Positions 26,786 to 36,885 are shown, counted from the stretch's first letter. The stretch: DNA of 64,000 bases from VBAT01 sp036520835 (GCA_036520835.1 DATDIX010000081.1:10700-74699); one strand, 5' to 3'. Translations and numbers: made by a program. Notes: a model not told the origin generated them from the letters alone.

Positions 26786-26801
26786 AGCAATCGAGGCAAT
26801 C
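26786..26801 (+). repeat. 16-bp 3'-UTR repeat, copy 1 (AGCAATCGAGGCAATC)
   Basis: An exact 16-bp element 11 bp after the first susD stop, immediately before the terminator. The same 16 bases occur in the same position after the second susD (32874-32889). It is either a relic of the duplication of the whole susCD unit or a maintained RNA element. Confidence 0.8.
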
Positions 26802-26805
26802 TAAG

Positions 26806-26840
26806 AAAAAGGCCCCAAGTAACCGGGGTCTTTTTCGTTT
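26806..26840 (+). terminator. Rho-independent terminator after susCD pair 1
   Basis: The stem AAAAAGGCCCC (26806-26816) pairs with GGGGTCTTTTT (26825-26835) with one G-T pair, across an 8-nt loop, and is followed by more T residues. It ends the first susC-susD unit and matches the terminator after pair 2. Confidence 0.85.
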
Positions 26841-27285
26841 TTATAGCGTATAAGATGACATAATTTATATCTTGTTTCTATAGCAGATCGCAGAATACTT
26901 TTTAGCAAATGTTATCCAGGCCCGCATGCAAAGAGCCGGGCCAAGGGATATATGTATTCATCCAGTTCAAATTTTATACATATATATTGAATTACAGGAA
27001 AAAAGGATCGTAACCGTTGGAATGAATGCCCGGAAGATACTTCTCATAGATATAACCATCGCAGTCATTGGAGAAACAGGTTCATTCATCGCATATGTAA
27101 TTTATGTAATTAATATGGCTACAGATTTTTTTCATGAAGCGAAAATACCCTGATCGTTTCCGGGAATACTTTCTGATAGTAACGAATACCGGGTTACCCA
27201 ATCCCGCATTCAACAAGGAAATTTGCCGGTTCAGATATAATTCATTTTCAATTATGCGGTTATAAAAACCCGCCAATAAAAAAAA
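26841..27285. other. Intergenic region between susCD pairs
   Basis: About 450 bp without a convincing gene. It contains a small hairpin (GGCCCG 26919-26924 with CGGGCC 26937-26942). One frame from 26926 to 27153 is open for 75 codons but has no recognisable protein features and begins inside the hairpin. The right-hand end leads into the second susC promoter. Confidence 0.5.
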
Positions 27286-27330
27286 CAGGATGGTGCAGGA
27301 TGATATTTCAGGGAAAGGAGTTTAATATTG
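27286..27330 (+). promoter_or_regulatory. Promoter of second susC with upstream CAGGATG direct repeat
   Basis: CAGGATG at 27286-27292 and 27296-27302, then a 20-bp gap, then TAATATTG (27323-27330), then the ATG 38 bp from the start of that element. Every distance equals that at the first susC promoter, while the intervening sequence has drifted. This supports both the promoter call and the start codon at 27361. Confidence 0.6.
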
Positions 27331-27360
27331 ATACAATTTTCAACCCTAATTGCCTGCTAT

Positions 27361-30300
27361 ATGAAAGAAATAACTGCAATGCGCAGAATCATGGGCATAC
27401 TCATAATTCTGCTTTTTCCCACACTAGTTGTATTTTCTCAAAACAATTTTAAAGTAACCGGCAAAATCACCGATGAGTCCGGCAAACCAATTGAGGGGGC
27501 CACTGTCCAGGTAAAAGGAAGCGCCAGTGCTACTGTAACAAAAGCTGACGGCACTTTTGAGATCATGGCCGCATCAGGCCGATCGGTACTGGTATTTTCT
27601 CATGTTGCTTTTGCAGAACAGGAGATCGCTTTGAACGACAAAAGCGAAGTTTCACTGGTAATGTTACCGGCCGTTGGCACATTGGATGATGTGGTGGTGG
27701 TTGGATATGGCACTCAAAAAAAGAGTGACGTAACCGGGGCTCTCAGCCGTTTAACTGCAGAAGATATACAGGAGCGTCCGTCACAAAACGTGTTACAGGC
27801 GATCCAGGGAAAAGCTGCGGGGGTGCATGTTTCCTCAAACTTCAAGCCGGGCGAACTCCCGGTATTAAGAGTCCGGGGTAACCGCTCAATAGGCGCTTCC
27901 AATGATCCTTTGTATGTCATTGATGGTATTCCTATGGTAAGTTCACTGGGAGTAAATTCATTTTCAATGAGCGATCTTAACCCGAATGATATTGCTTCCG
28001 TTGAGATACTGAAAGATGCATCTGCCACAGCTATCTATGGTTCCCGCGGAGCCAATGGAGTGGTGCTGATCACAACAATTAAAGGCAAAAAAGGAAAGAC
28101 CGGTGTGAGCTTCAATTCTACTGTTTCACTTGATTCTTACAAAGGACTTACTGACTGGATGGATGGTGGCCAGTATATCGACCGCTGGCGTCAAAGCCTG
28201 ATAAATGGACGTGTATACCAGTCAACAACAAATACCAACCTGGATCAGCCAGCTACAACCTGGTATCCTGATCCTTTTTTAGACAGGGATAGAATGGGAC
28301 TGGCTTCTGACCAAACGGCTCTTTCCTCTGTGTGGATGGGATATGATTGGGATGTTTATGGTACAACACCCAAAATGCGGGCAACAACTGCTGCAGAACA
28401 AGCAATGGGATGGCCTGCCATGGTTCCTGTTTACAATTCCGAAAACATCAGGAGTTACGATTGGCTTAGCGATGCTACCCGCCAGGGTTTGACGCAAAAC
28501 CACCAGATCTCTCTTACTTCAGGAACGGAAGTATCAAGGCTTTTAATATCACTTAATTATTATAACCAGAAAGGCGTTCAAAAAGACCAGGATTATAAAC
28601 GTTATACTGCAACTGTCAACGGGGATATTGCAGCCAACAAATGGTTTACACTTGGAACTTCCATTATCGCTTCATTCTCCACTCAAAATTTTGGTATCCA
28701 GGGTCCGAATACTTCCAATACAGGTTCAAAGGATCTGTATTCAAGGGCCACCGATCAATTTCCTTATGCCTTGCCTAAAGACGATAACGGGGCATGGATA
28801 AAAAACCCGGGAGGTAATCTGAGTTTGTGGAATCCTTTGGTAGATATTGACCAGGTATTGAATGAAAGACGCAGCGGCGCCATTATGGCGAGTGTATTCA
28901 GTGAGATCAAGTTTACTCCCTGGTTGAAATACCGGGTAAACTTTGGTGCACAATACCGCCAGTTCAGATCAAGTTCATGGACGGGCCCTGATGCAACAAG
29001 CCATTTGACCAACAGGCCTAATACTGCTGGTTATGCCACACAGGAGAACTTTTCATGGGTAGTTGAAAACCTGCTTTATTTTGACAAGACAATTGCAAAT
29101 GACCACAAAATAGGAGTCACCCTTCTTCAATCATCACAGAAATCACGCAGGGAAAATGCCAGCATCAATGTAACCGGGCTGATTAATCCGCTCAGTTTGT
29201 GGTATGACGTTGGGTCGAACACTGCCGGGAACCCGGGATACGGAACGGGCTTTACAGAGAACACTCTTTCCTCGTTTATGGGCCGCGTAAATTATACGTT
29301 AATGGACAAATACCTGCTAACGTTTTCAGGTCGTGCTGATGGAGCTTCGGTATTAGCCCCTGAACATAAATGGGACTTCTTTCCATCATTCGCTGTTGCC
29401 TGGAAAATGCAGCAGGAAAATTTCCTGAATTCGGCTACCTGGATCAATGAACTTAAACTCCGGGTCGGGTATGGAGTGGTCGGTAATTCATCCGTGAACC
29501 CGTATACTACTTCTGGTCCGCTCAGCAGGAACCCATATGTTTTTGGTTCTGCTGCCGGTATTGGCTATTTGCCGCAACTTGTACAAAACCCGGAATTGAA
29601 ATGGGAAGAAACTGCGCAAACGAATATCGGGATTGATTTTGCCGTGATCAAAAACCGCATATCAGGTTCACTTGAGTTCTACCAGCAGAATACTTCCGAC
29701 CTGATCTTCCCCAAAACTCTTCCCGCAGTTTCCGGCTATGTTCAAAAGTTTGAGAATGTCGGCAAAACAAGAAATAAAGGAGTGGAAATAACCATTACTG
29801 CTATCCCAATTCAAAAGAAAGATTATAGCTGGACAATAGATGTCAATTGGGCTAAGAACAAGGAAGAGATCGTTGAACTGATAAATGGGAAGCAGGATAT
29901 GGTGGCAAATGAATTATTTATTGGTCAGCCCACGCAGGTATTTTACAGGTACGAAAATGCAGGCATCTGGGGAGCCGATGCAAAATCCATGTCAGACATG
30001 GCGCTCTTCAATGCAAACGGAACCCGGTTCCGTCCCGGCACCGTTAAAGTTGTTGATCAGAACGGGGATTTCAGGATCGACGCATCTGATTATGTAATTC
30101 TTGGTTCAGCCCGCCCTGATTGGACCGGCGGTATCACCAATACATTTACTTATAAAAACTGGACATTAAGCTCCTTCATTTATCTCAGGTGGGGTCAAAC
30201 TTATTTTGGCGGCTATCCTAATTCTTACGGCGGCACATTTCCCAATGGCCGCGTAGAGAATGATCTGTGGTCATGGGATAATCCGGAGGGCCGCTGGCCG

Positions 30301-30630
30301 ATGCCCAACTTTGCTGCTGCAGCCAACATAACCAATATCTCTGAGGCCATGCAATACAACGATGGATCATTCGGAGTAGTAAAGAATATTTCTCTTTCTT
30401 ATACAATGCCAAAAAAATGGATCAATAAAATTTCAGCAAACGATGTAACATTGAACGTCCAGGTGATTAATCCTTTCATGTTTGGACCCGGTGTCACAAA
30501 GTGGGGGCTTAATCCTGATGACGACACGAACTGGAGTATCCGTTCTACAAACACGAACCCGCTTGGCGGAACAAATAATAATACCATTCTTCCCCAAAGT
30601 TTTGTGTTTGGGATAAGGGCAGGATTTTAA
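27361..30630 (+). CDS. SusC/RagA-family TonB-dependent outer-membrane receptor (pair 2)
   Basis: Paralogue of the first SusC, 1089 residues from ATG 27361. This start is chosen over an in-frame TTG at 27328 because it aligns with the first susC start and keeps the same promoter distance. It has a signal peptide to about VFSQ, a carboxypeptidase-regulatory-like domain (VTGKITDESGKPIEGATVQVKG), DVVVVGYGTQKKSDVTGA at the plug junction, ILKDASATAIYGSRGANGV in the plug, and a terminal barrel strand FVFGIRAGF with the usual final phenylalanine. The N-terminal domains resemble pair 1 strongly, and the barrel less so, as expected if the two pairs import different oligosaccharides from one polymer. 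Confidence 0.93.
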   Translation: MKEITAMRRIMGILIILLFPTLVVFSQNNFKVTGKITDESGKPIEGATVQVKGSASATVTKADGTFEIMAASGRSVLVFSHVAFAEQEIALNDKSEVSLVMLPAVGTLDDVVVVGYGTQKKSDVTGALSRLTAEDIQERPSQNVLQAIQGKAAGVHVSSNFKPGELPVLRVRGNRSIGASNDPLYVIDGIPMVSSLGVNSFSMSDLNPNDIASVEILKDASATAIYGSRGANGVVLITTIKGKKGKTGVSFNSTVSLDSYKGLTDWMDGGQYIDRWRQSLINGRVYQSTTNTNLDQPATTWYPDPFLDRDRMGLASDQTALSSVWMGYDWDVYGTTPKMRATTAAEQAMGWPAMVPVYNSENIRSYDWLSDATRQGLTQNHQISLTSGTEVSRLLISLNYYNQKGVQKDQDYKRYTATVNGDIAANKWFTLGTSIIASFSTQNFGIQGPNTSNTGSKDLYSRATDQFPYALPKDDNGAWIKNPGGNLSLWNPLVDIDQVLNERRSGAIMASVFSEIKFTPWLKYRVNFGAQYRQFRSSSWTGPDATSHLTNRPNTAGYATQENFSWVVENLLYFDKTIANDHKIGVTLLQSSQKSRRENASINVTGLINPLSLWYDVGSNTAGNPGYGTGFTENTLSSFMGRVNYTLMDKYLLTFSGRADGASVLAPEHKWDFFPSFAVAWKMQQENFLNSATWINELKLRVGYGVVGNSSVNPYTTSGPLSRNPYVFGSAAGIGYLPQLVQNPELKWEETAQTNIGIDFAVIKNRISGSLEFYQQNTSDLIFPKTLPAVSGYVQKFENVGKTRNKGVEITITAIPIQKKDYSWTIDVNWAKNKEEIVELINGKQDMVANELFIGQPTQVFYRYENAGIWGADAKSMSDMALFNANGTRFRPGTVKVVDQNGDFRIDASDYVILGSARPDWTGGITNTFTYKNWTLSSFIYLRWGQTYFGGYPNSYGGTFPNGRVENDLWSWDNPEGRWPMPNFAAAANITNISEAMQYNDGSFGVVKNISLSYTMPKKWINKISANDVTLNVQVINPFMFGPGVTKWGLNPDDDTNWSIRSTNTNPLGGTNNNTILPQSFVFGIRAGF

Positions 30631-30659
30631 AATAATTAAACTCTATTAAAAATAATTTT

Positions 30660-32864
30660 ATGAAACAGCGCATGAATAGATACATTCTGATCCCGGGAAT
30701 GGTAATATTGTTTATTACCTCCTTTGTTTCGTGCAAAAAGTTTCTCACCGAAAAGCAGGTCGCGTCACTGACACAGGATTACTATAATGATGAAAATGGG
30801 CTTAACTCACTCATTAATGGTCTTTATGTGTATGCCCGTGTAAAACACGAGTGGGAAGCTAACGGCGCCAGGTTGATAGAACCTGAAACAGATGCCTATA
30901 TGACCACCGCAACTGCAAATGCACAAATGACTCCCGCCGTCTATGGCACCAATGTCAGTTCTATTGCATCCGGTAATGTCACGAATTTCCTGGGCAGCGC
31001 AAATTCCAACTATGCGCCCATGGGGACTTACCCGCACATTAATAACTGTAATATTGCCCTTGATGTTATTGATAATATCATGCCTGGCAAATTTGGTTCT
31101 GACGAGGCTTTCAGGAAAACAAGAAGGTCCGAGATATTATTTCTTCGTGCCTGGGCCTACTACCTTGTTTCAAACCAGTTAGGTGATGTTCCCTTATTGC
31201 TCAGTCCCAAGCGGGAGGATAATGGTATCTATTTTTATCCCAAAGCAAAGCTGGAAGATATTTATAAGCAGATCATTGCTGACCTGCGGTATGCTTATGA
31301 AAACCTGCCTGCAACGACACCTGACCGGGGCCGTATCACCAAATGGGCTGCGGGTCATTTGCTGGCCAAACTTTATCTTAACAGGGCTCAGGCAGCCGGT
31401 TTTCAAAACAGCAGTGAGACACACCTGAAGATGCTGTATAAAGGAAATGTAGCTACTGACCTGGATTCAGTAATTACCATTGCTTCAGAAGTCATTACAG
31501 GTAAAGGCGGAGCCGCAGGTTTGGCCCCGGACTACTGGACACTGTTTAACCCTGCTGTATCTGAAACCAACCCCCATGGAGAAGTGATCCTGGCGGCACA
31601 ATTTGACATTAATGTCAGCCTTAATGGACGCTTTGGAGGCAATCGTTCCTGCAACTATCATATAGGCGACTACACTAATGCAACAGGGGTGACCCGTGTC
31701 CAGGCATATGGACGGCCATTCGGTACTTTCAAACCAACAGATTTTGCCTATGATAATTTCCGCGATAAAGTTTACGATTCACGTTACTATAAAACTTTTT
31801 CGTATGAATATGTTGGCAACATGCCTTTGAGTACCAGTACTTCTTATACATGGAATACTGCGGCTGCAACCTGGTGGAATGCCAATAAACCTGCTTCAGA
31901 ACCGGCCATACCCATACCGCTTCCGGCTGCCCCGAACAATAAAAGGATATTACCCGGGAAAAGGGCCATTATTTATCTCGAAAATCAAAGAAGTGAGGCG
32001 CTTGATTCAACGATGGTAATGAGCATGCCTTTTCAATTCATGGTTCGCTGGATCGTATCATCTGTTACCGGCAGGTATTACTACCGGCTCTGGCACAATG
32101 GCGCCAATATGGGATTGGCAGCGGGTATGACTGCGCCTTATCTTTCTTCCAAAAAATATGTTGATCCGCTACGCGGGGGAAGCAGCGATGAAGCCAATTT
32201 CAACAGTGAAAATGGTACCCGTGATGCTATCCTGATGCGACTGGCAGAGACCTTCCTGATCAGGGCAGAAGCATACGGACGCAAAGGCCAGTATGCACTG
32301 GCAGTGAATGATATTAATGTACTGCGCCAACGGGCTGCGTATAAAGGAGGAGAAAGCCGTTCTGATGTATTAGTACAGTGGGAACCGCAGGCAACCCAGC
32401 TTGCTGCATCTGAAAAAGTTCCTCCATACCCTGCAATCGGAGATGCATTTTCAAAAATAACGGTAACTGAAGCTCATTTCACACCGGGTACGCCACAGGC
32501 AATAGCAGAAGGATATATCCCTATCGTAACATCAAAAGCAGATATGTTCGTTCATTTCATTTATAATGAAAAGGTCCGTGAGTTTCTCTCCGAAGGTATT
32601 GCCTGGGAAGACCAGCATAATGCCGGCATTCTATACGATCGTGTGATGTATCTTAACCAAATGGCGTCTGACATGACAGGGCTGTGGCCGGTAGCCTATA
32701 ATACAGTCAATGGCAATGGACAGAATGGGAATGGCAAAGGGCAAATGAAAAAACATTATACATTCAGACCATGGCCGAATTCATTTCTTGTTCAGCTTAC
32801 AGATGAAAACGGTTCAGTGCTGGATGCTACTGCCAGGGCAGCTTACCAGAACCCGGGATACTGA
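30660..32864 (+). CDS. SusD/RagB-family surface glycan-binding lipoprotein (pair 2)
   Basis: A 734-residue SusD homologue, 29 bp after its SusC. The lipobox is at FVSCKKFLTEK (Cys22). SusD hallmarks include EILFLRAWAYYLVSNQLGDVPL, the helix pair LAETFLIRAEAYGRKGQYALAVNDIN and a late NEKVREFLSEGIAWEDQ segment, though here the terminal EFYRWEDL motif is modified to GIAWEDQ. It is 76 residues longer than its paralogue, mainly through insertions in the ligand-facing middle and a Gly/Asn-rich loop (GNGQNGNGKG) near the C-terminus. It ends AAYQNPGY like pair 1. It probably forms a second SusCD importer for a different fragment of the same glycan. Confidence 0.92.
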   Translation: MKQRMNRYILIPGMVILFITSFVSCKKFLTEKQVASLTQDYYNDENGLNSLINGLYVYARVKHEWEANGARLIEPETDAYMTTATANAQMTPAVYGTNVSSIASGNVTNFLGSANSNYAPMGTYPHINNCNIALDVIDNIMPGKFGSDEAFRKTRRSEILFLRAWAYYLVSNQLGDVPLLLSPKREDNGIYFYPKAKLEDIYKQIIADLRYAYENLPATTPDRGRITKWAAGHLLAKLYLNRAQAAGFQNSSETHLKMLYKGNVATDLDSVITIASEVITGKGGAAGLAPDYWTLFNPAVSETNPHGEVILAAQFDINVSLNGRFGGNRSCNYHIGDYTNATGVTRVQAYGRPFGTFKPTDFAYDNFRDKVYDSRYYKTFSYEYVGNMPLSTSTSYTWNTAAATWWNANKPASEPAIPIPLPAAPNNKRILPGKRAIIYLENQRSEALDSTMVMSMPFQFMVRWIVSSVTGRYYYRLWHNGANMGLAAGMTAPYLSSKKYVDPLRGGSSDEANFNSENGTRDAILMRLAETFLIRAEAYGRKGQYALAVNDINVLRQRAAYKGGESRSDVLVQWEPQATQLAASEKVPPYPAIGDAFSKITVTEAHFTPGTPQAIAEGYIPIVTSKADMFVHFIYNEKVREFLSEGIAWEDQHNAGILYDRVMYLNQMASDMTGLWPVAYNTVNGNGQNGNGKGQMKKHYTFRPWPNSFLVQLTDENGSVLDATARAAYQNPGY

Positions 32865-32873
32865 TCTTTCGCT

Positions 32874-32889
32874 AGCAATCGAGGCAATC
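32874..32889 (+). repeat. 16-bp 3'-UTR repeat, copy 2 (AGCAATCGAGGCAATC)
   Basis: Identical to 26786-26801 and located at nearly the same distance from the susD stop codon, directly before the terminator. Confidence 0.8.
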
Positions 32890-32924
32890 AAAAAAGGCCC
32901 CGGGATAGTCGGGGTCTTTTTTAT
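32890..32924 (+). terminator. Rho-independent terminator after susCD pair 2
   Basis: The stem AAAAAAGGCCCCG (32890-32902) pairs with CGGGGTCTTTTTT (32910-32922) around a 7-nt loop. It separates the transporter genes from the GH105 gene, which starts 60 bp later. Some read-through into the enzyme operon is possible. Confidence 0.85.
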
Positions 32925-32983
32925 TACTATAAGCAACAAATCACTCCAAGAACTAATACCTTTCAGTAACCTATTTTATTGCT

Positions 32984-34336
32984 ATGACAAAAAACAACTT
33001 ATTAGCGTTTGCCGCAGGATTGATATTCACCGGAAGCGCCTTTGCACAGCCCCGGACCGGTAATGATGTGACAACACCTTTACACGCATTGAGACCGGAT
33101 TACCCGGTGCCCTATGAACCGATGAGTAAAGAAGGCATCAAAAAAGTATTGGATAAAGTGTTTAATTATCTCGATGTGGTCACTCCTGCGCAAATGATCA
33201 ATAAACAGACCAATGAGGAAGTAAATGATGTTTCAAAAATTGATACCAATACAACAGTTAAGCAGGGAGATTACCGGCTCACCAGTTACGAATGGGGTGT
33301 TACTTATTCAGCGATGCTATGGACAGGAGAAACAACAGGGGATAAGCGTTATACTGATTATGTGCAGAAACGTTTTGCGTTTTTATCAGAATGGATCCCT
33401 GCGGTAAAGAGATCGGTGAAGGCGGGTATTTATAAAGGGAATAATTACCCGTTTCGCCAGCCTATAGAGCCACGGGCACTGGATGATGCCGGCGCTGTAT
33501 GCGCTGCGATGATCAAAGCTCAACGCGGCGGTGTGAACAGCAATCTTCGCCCGCTGATAGATAATTATATTGACTTTGTCGCCAATAAAGAATACCGGTT
33601 GGCTGATGGTACATTAGGAAGAAACCGTCCGCAGAAAAATACATTGTGGCTTGATGACCTGTACATGGGGGTGCCTGCATTGGCGCAGATGGGAAAGCTG
33701 ACGGGGGATAAAAAATATTTTGATGACGCGGTGAAACAAATAAGACAATTTGCTCAGCGCATGTTTAATAAAGAGAAAGGTGTTTATATGCACGGATGGG
33801 TGGAAAGCATGGAAACACATCCTGAGTTTCGTTGGGCAAGGGCCAATGGCTGGGCATTAATGGCGAAAGTAGAATTATTAGATGTATTACCGGAAAATCA
33901 TCCCGGAAGAAAATTTGTCATTGACCAGCTAAAGGCACATGCAAAAGGGCTGGCATCCTATCAAAGCGGCAGCGGGTTCTGGCACCAGTTATTGGATAAA
34001 ACTGATTCATACCTTGAAACATCGGCTACTGCGATCTATGCATATTGTATCGCCCATGCATGCTACAAAGGCTGGTTGGATCCCGTCACTTATGCGCCGA
34101 TGGCAATGCTGGCATGGAATGCAGTTGCAACCAAAGTAAACGATAAAGGACAGGTGGAAGGAACCTGTGTTGGAACAGGTATGGCTTTCGACCCGGCGTT
34201 TTATTATCACCGGCCGGTGAATGTTTTTGCTGCGCATAGTTATGGTCCTGTATTGCTGGCAGGCGCTGAACTATACCGGATGATGGAGAAGAACCCGTTT
34301 AAAATAAATGATAGTTCATTGCAATACTATAAGTGA
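32984..34336 (+). CDS. GH105 unsaturated rhamnogalacturonyl hydrolase
   Basis: A 450-residue (alpha/alpha)6-barrel enzyme of family GH105 (YteR/YesR type). It removes delta-4,5-unsaturated galacturonic acid from rhamnogalacturonan or related oligosaccharides. The signal peptide ends near AFAQ (residue 22). The catalytic aspartate is in WLDDLYMGVP (D224/D225), with a supporting His in VYMHGW (H270) and WARANGW at 285-291. Length and motif order fit the family well. It is the first gene after the transporter terminators and begins the long enzyme run. A poor -7-like element, TACCTTTC, lies at 32957-32964; the CAGGAY repeat seen elsewhere is absent here. Confidence 0.88.
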   Translation: MTKNNLLAFAAGLIFTGSAFAQPRTGNDVTTPLHALRPDYPVPYEPMSKEGIKKVLDKVFNYLDVVTPAQMINKQTNEEVNDVSKIDTNTTVKQGDYRLTSYEWGVTYSAMLWTGETTGDKRYTDYVQKRFAFLSEWIPAVKRSVKAGIYKGNNYPFRQPIEPRALDDAGAVCAAMIKAQRGGVNSNLRPLIDNYIDFVANKEYRLADGTLGRNRPQKNTLWLDDLYMGVPALAQMGKLTGDKKYFDDAVKQIRQFAQRMFNKEKGVYMHGWVESMETHPEFRWARANGWALMAKVELLDVLPENHPGRKFVIDQLKAHAKGLASYQSGSGFWHQLLDKTDSYLETSATAIYAYCIAHACYKGWLDPVTYAPMAMLAWNAVATKVNDKGQVEGTCVGTGMAFDPAFYYHRPVNVFAAHSYGPVLLAGAELYRMMEKNPFKINDSSLQYYK

Positions 34337-34339
34337 GTG

Positions 34340-34372
34340 GTCAGTAGTGAGTGGTGAGTGGGGGCAAAATTG
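34340..34372. repeat. Imperfect GTGAGTGGT-type intergenic repeat
   Basis: The gap after the GH105 gene contains GTGAGTGGTCAGTAGTGAGTG and more copies of the same short unit. A related run (GTGAATGGTGAATG) lies at 42669-42694. No function is apparent; low-complexity tracts of this kind are common between Bacteroidota genes. Confidence 0.45.
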
Positions 34373-34413
34373 CAGAGACAGTCTTTCTTTTCTGATATGG
34401 GTATAAGAATTAT

Positions 34414-36885
34414 ATGAAAATTTTACAATGGGCAATTTTGCCGGTCATCTTTATTGCAAGCCATACAGCTTTTGCACAACAACAGAAGAAGTATGTTCTA
34501 TGGTATGATAAACCGGCGAAGGACTGGAATGAAGCTTTACCAATTGGGAATGGCCGTCTCGGCGCTATGATATTTGGCAGGACAGATACAGAATTGATAC
34601 AATTAAACGAGCAAACACTCTGGACAGGCGGCCCGGTTGACCTGAATCCGAATCCTGATGCTCCGAAATATTTACAACCGGTAAGAGAGGCTTTATTTAA
34701 GGATAGTATTGGCCAGGCGGTTCGCTTATTACGAAAAATGCAGGGGCCTGATACGGAAATGTATCAGCCGCTGGGTGATGTTATTATTAAACAACAGTTG
34801 ACCGGAAATATTACCAATTATACCCGTGACCTGGATATTACTAATGCCACATCAACTACTAAGTTCGCAGTAAATGGGGTAAACTATTCCCGTGAGATAT
34901 TTTCTTCTGCACCCGACCAGGTGATCATTATCCGGGTAAAAGCAAGTAAGGCAAAGTCATTAAGTTTTACAATAGAGGTAAACCATGAACTGAAATATGA
35001 GAAACTGGTTACTCCTTTGAAAGAATTAGTACTAAAGGGGAAAGCAAGGATCACCAATGATGAAAGAAGGAAGCCTAAACCGCTGATATACGAAGACAGC
35101 GCCAATTGTGATGGCATGCGTTTTCAATTCAGGATAAAAGCGATCACGAAGGATGGAATTGTCAGCAATACGGATTCTTCATTGGTTATTTCAAATGCTA
35201 CGGAAGTGCTGTTATTTGTTTCTGCAGCCACCAGCTTTAATGGCTATGATAAATGCCCGGCAAGCCAGGGAAAAGATGAAGAGAAAACAGCTTCACAATA
35301 TTTGCAAAAAGCAAGTGTAAAAAAATATCAGCAATTGCTGGCAGCGCATATAAAAGATTACCAGGAATATTTTAACCGATTATCGCTTTCATTGAACAAT
35401 GCGGTGGCTCCCCACCTGCCTGTTGATCAGAGGCTGGCAGCTTACCAGAAAGGAAATCCTGATTTTGACCTGGAGGAATTGTTTTTTCAGTTTGGCCGCT
35501 ACCTGCTCATTTCTTCCTCAAGACCGGGGGGCATACCCGCCAACCTGCAGGGCATCTGGTGTAATAATATCCGTCCTTCCTGGCGCAGCAACTACACTAC
35601 CAATATCAACCTGCAGATGAATTACTGGCTGGCGCAGCAATGTAATTTATATGAAATGGAGTTGCCGCTGATCGAACATATCAAACGGATGGCAAAGAAC
35701 GGAACAGCTACGGCCAGGAATTATTACAATATGCGGGGATGGGCGGTTCATCATAACTCAGATATGTGGGCACAAACAAACCCGGTTGGCGAAGGCACCG
35801 GCGATCCTAAATGGGCCAACTGGAGTTTGGGTAGCCCGTGGCTAAGCCAGCATTTGTATGAACATTACCGGTTTACTGCGGATAAAAAATATTTAAAGGA
35901 TGTCGCCTATCCATTGATGAAAAGTGCCGCTGAGTTTTGTTTGGACTGGCTGGTAGAAAAAGATGGCGTATTGGTTACGGCGCCTTCCACTTCGCCTGAA
36001 AACGTTTATTTACATCCGAATGGTTTCAAAGGAACAGTTACCATTGCTTCTGCCATGGATATGGAGATCATCTGGGACTTGTTTACCAATATAATTGAAG
36101 CGTCAGAAATTTTAAATACTGATAAGACGTTTGCTGATCTGTTAAAGGAGAAAAGAAGCAAACTGAATCCATTAAAGATCGGAAAGAAAGGAAACTTAGT
36201 GGAATGGTACGATGACTGGGAGGACGAAGAACCACATCACCGTCATGTATCCCATGCATTTGCTTTGCACCCTGGCCGGCAGATTTCTCCATTGATTGAC
36301 AAAAAATATGCAGATGCTGTCACCAAAACACTTGAAATAAGAGGTGATGATGGCACCGGCTGGAGCATTGCATGGAAAATAAATTTCTGGGCAAGATTGC
36401 TGGATGGTGATCATGCGTATACTTTATATAAAAACCTGCTGCGTTTAACAAAGGAATATAGCACAGAGGTCTATACAGGCGGGGGCGGTGTCTATCCTAA
36501 TTTGTTTGATGCGCATCCGCCATTCCAGATCGATGGAAATTTCGGCGCTACTGCCGGCGTTGCTGAAATGCTTGTCCAGAGCCATCTTGGTGAGATACAA
36601 TTATTACCTGCCTTGCCTGCAGCCTGGAAAGATGGCCATGTAAAGGGGTTGGTAGCGAGGGGGAATTTTGAAATTGAAATGTGGTGGAAGGATGGAAAAT
36701 TGTCGAAGGCATTTGTTACTTCAAAAGCAGGAGGTAAGTGCATTCTTATGACAAGAGGGCCTGTAATGATAAAATCAGCTAAACAACTTGTTGAGACAGG
36801 GCCTGCTAAAACAGGGGGCATGGAATATTATAAAACAAGTTTCAATACGCAAAAAGGATTGCGTTACGAAATTGCCATTAAGTAA
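34414..36885 (+). CDS. GH95 alpha-L-fucosidase / alpha-L-galactosidase-type enzyme
   Basis: An 823-residue family GH95 enzyme: N-terminal beta domain (WNEALPIGNGRLGAMIFG at 38-55), central (alpha/alpha)6 barrel and C-terminal beta domain. Residues matching the bifidobacterial GH95 fucosidase AfcA are visible: N397 and N399 in TNINLQMNYW, E529 in STSPENVY and D707 in QIDGNFGATAGVAEM. Signal peptide to about AFAQ. GH95 enzymes remove alpha-1,2-L-fucose or, in pectin-degrading loci, L-galactose, which differs from L-fucose only at C6. In this pectin-like context either is possible. The stop overlaps the next gene's start (TAATG), suggesting translational coupling. Confidence 0.9.
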   Translation: MKILQWAILPVIFIASHTAFAQQQKKYVLWYDKPAKDWNEALPIGNGRLGAMIFGRTDTELIQLNEQTLWTGGPVDLNPNPDAPKYLQPVREALFKDSIGQAVRLLRKMQGPDTEMYQPLGDVIIKQQLTGNITNYTRDLDITNATSTTKFAVNGVNYSREIFSSAPDQVIIIRVKASKAKSLSFTIEVNHELKYEKLVTPLKELVLKGKARITNDERRKPKPLIYEDSANCDGMRFQFRIKAITKDGIVSNTDSSLVISNATEVLLFVSAATSFNGYDKCPASQGKDEEKTASQYLQKASVKKYQQLLAAHIKDYQEYFNRLSLSLNNAVAPHLPVDQRLAAYQKGNPDFDLEELFFQFGRYLLISSSRPGGIPANLQGIWCNNIRPSWRSNYTTNINLQMNYWLAQQCNLYEMELPLIEHIKRMAKNGTATARNYYNMRGWAVHHNSDMWAQTNPVGEGTGDPKWANWSLGSPWLSQHLYEHYRFTADKKYLKDVAYPLMKSAAEFCLDWLVEKDGVLVTAPSTSPENVYLHPNGFKGTVTIASAMDMEIIWDLFTNIIEASEILNTDKTFADLLKEKRSKLNPLKIGKKGNLVEWYDDWEDEEPHHRHVSHAFALHPGRQISPLIDKKYADAVTKTLEIRGDDGTGWSIAWKINFWARLLDGDHAYTLYKNLLRLTKEYSTEVYTGGGGVYPNLFDAHPPFQIDGNFGATAGVAEMLVQSHLGEIQLLPALPAAWKDGHVKGLVARGNFEIEMWWKDGKLSKAFVTSKAGGKCILMTRGPVMIKSAKQLVETGPAKTGGMEYYKTSFNTQKGLRYEIAIK

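Noticed and set aside
26926..27153. 75-codon open frame between the susCD pairs
   Set aside because: No domain, signal peptide or plausible start context; it begins inside a small hairpin and has an atypical composition.
27328..27360. Upstream TTG start for the second susC
   Set aside because: It overlaps the inferred -7 element; comparison with the first susC supports ATG 27361.
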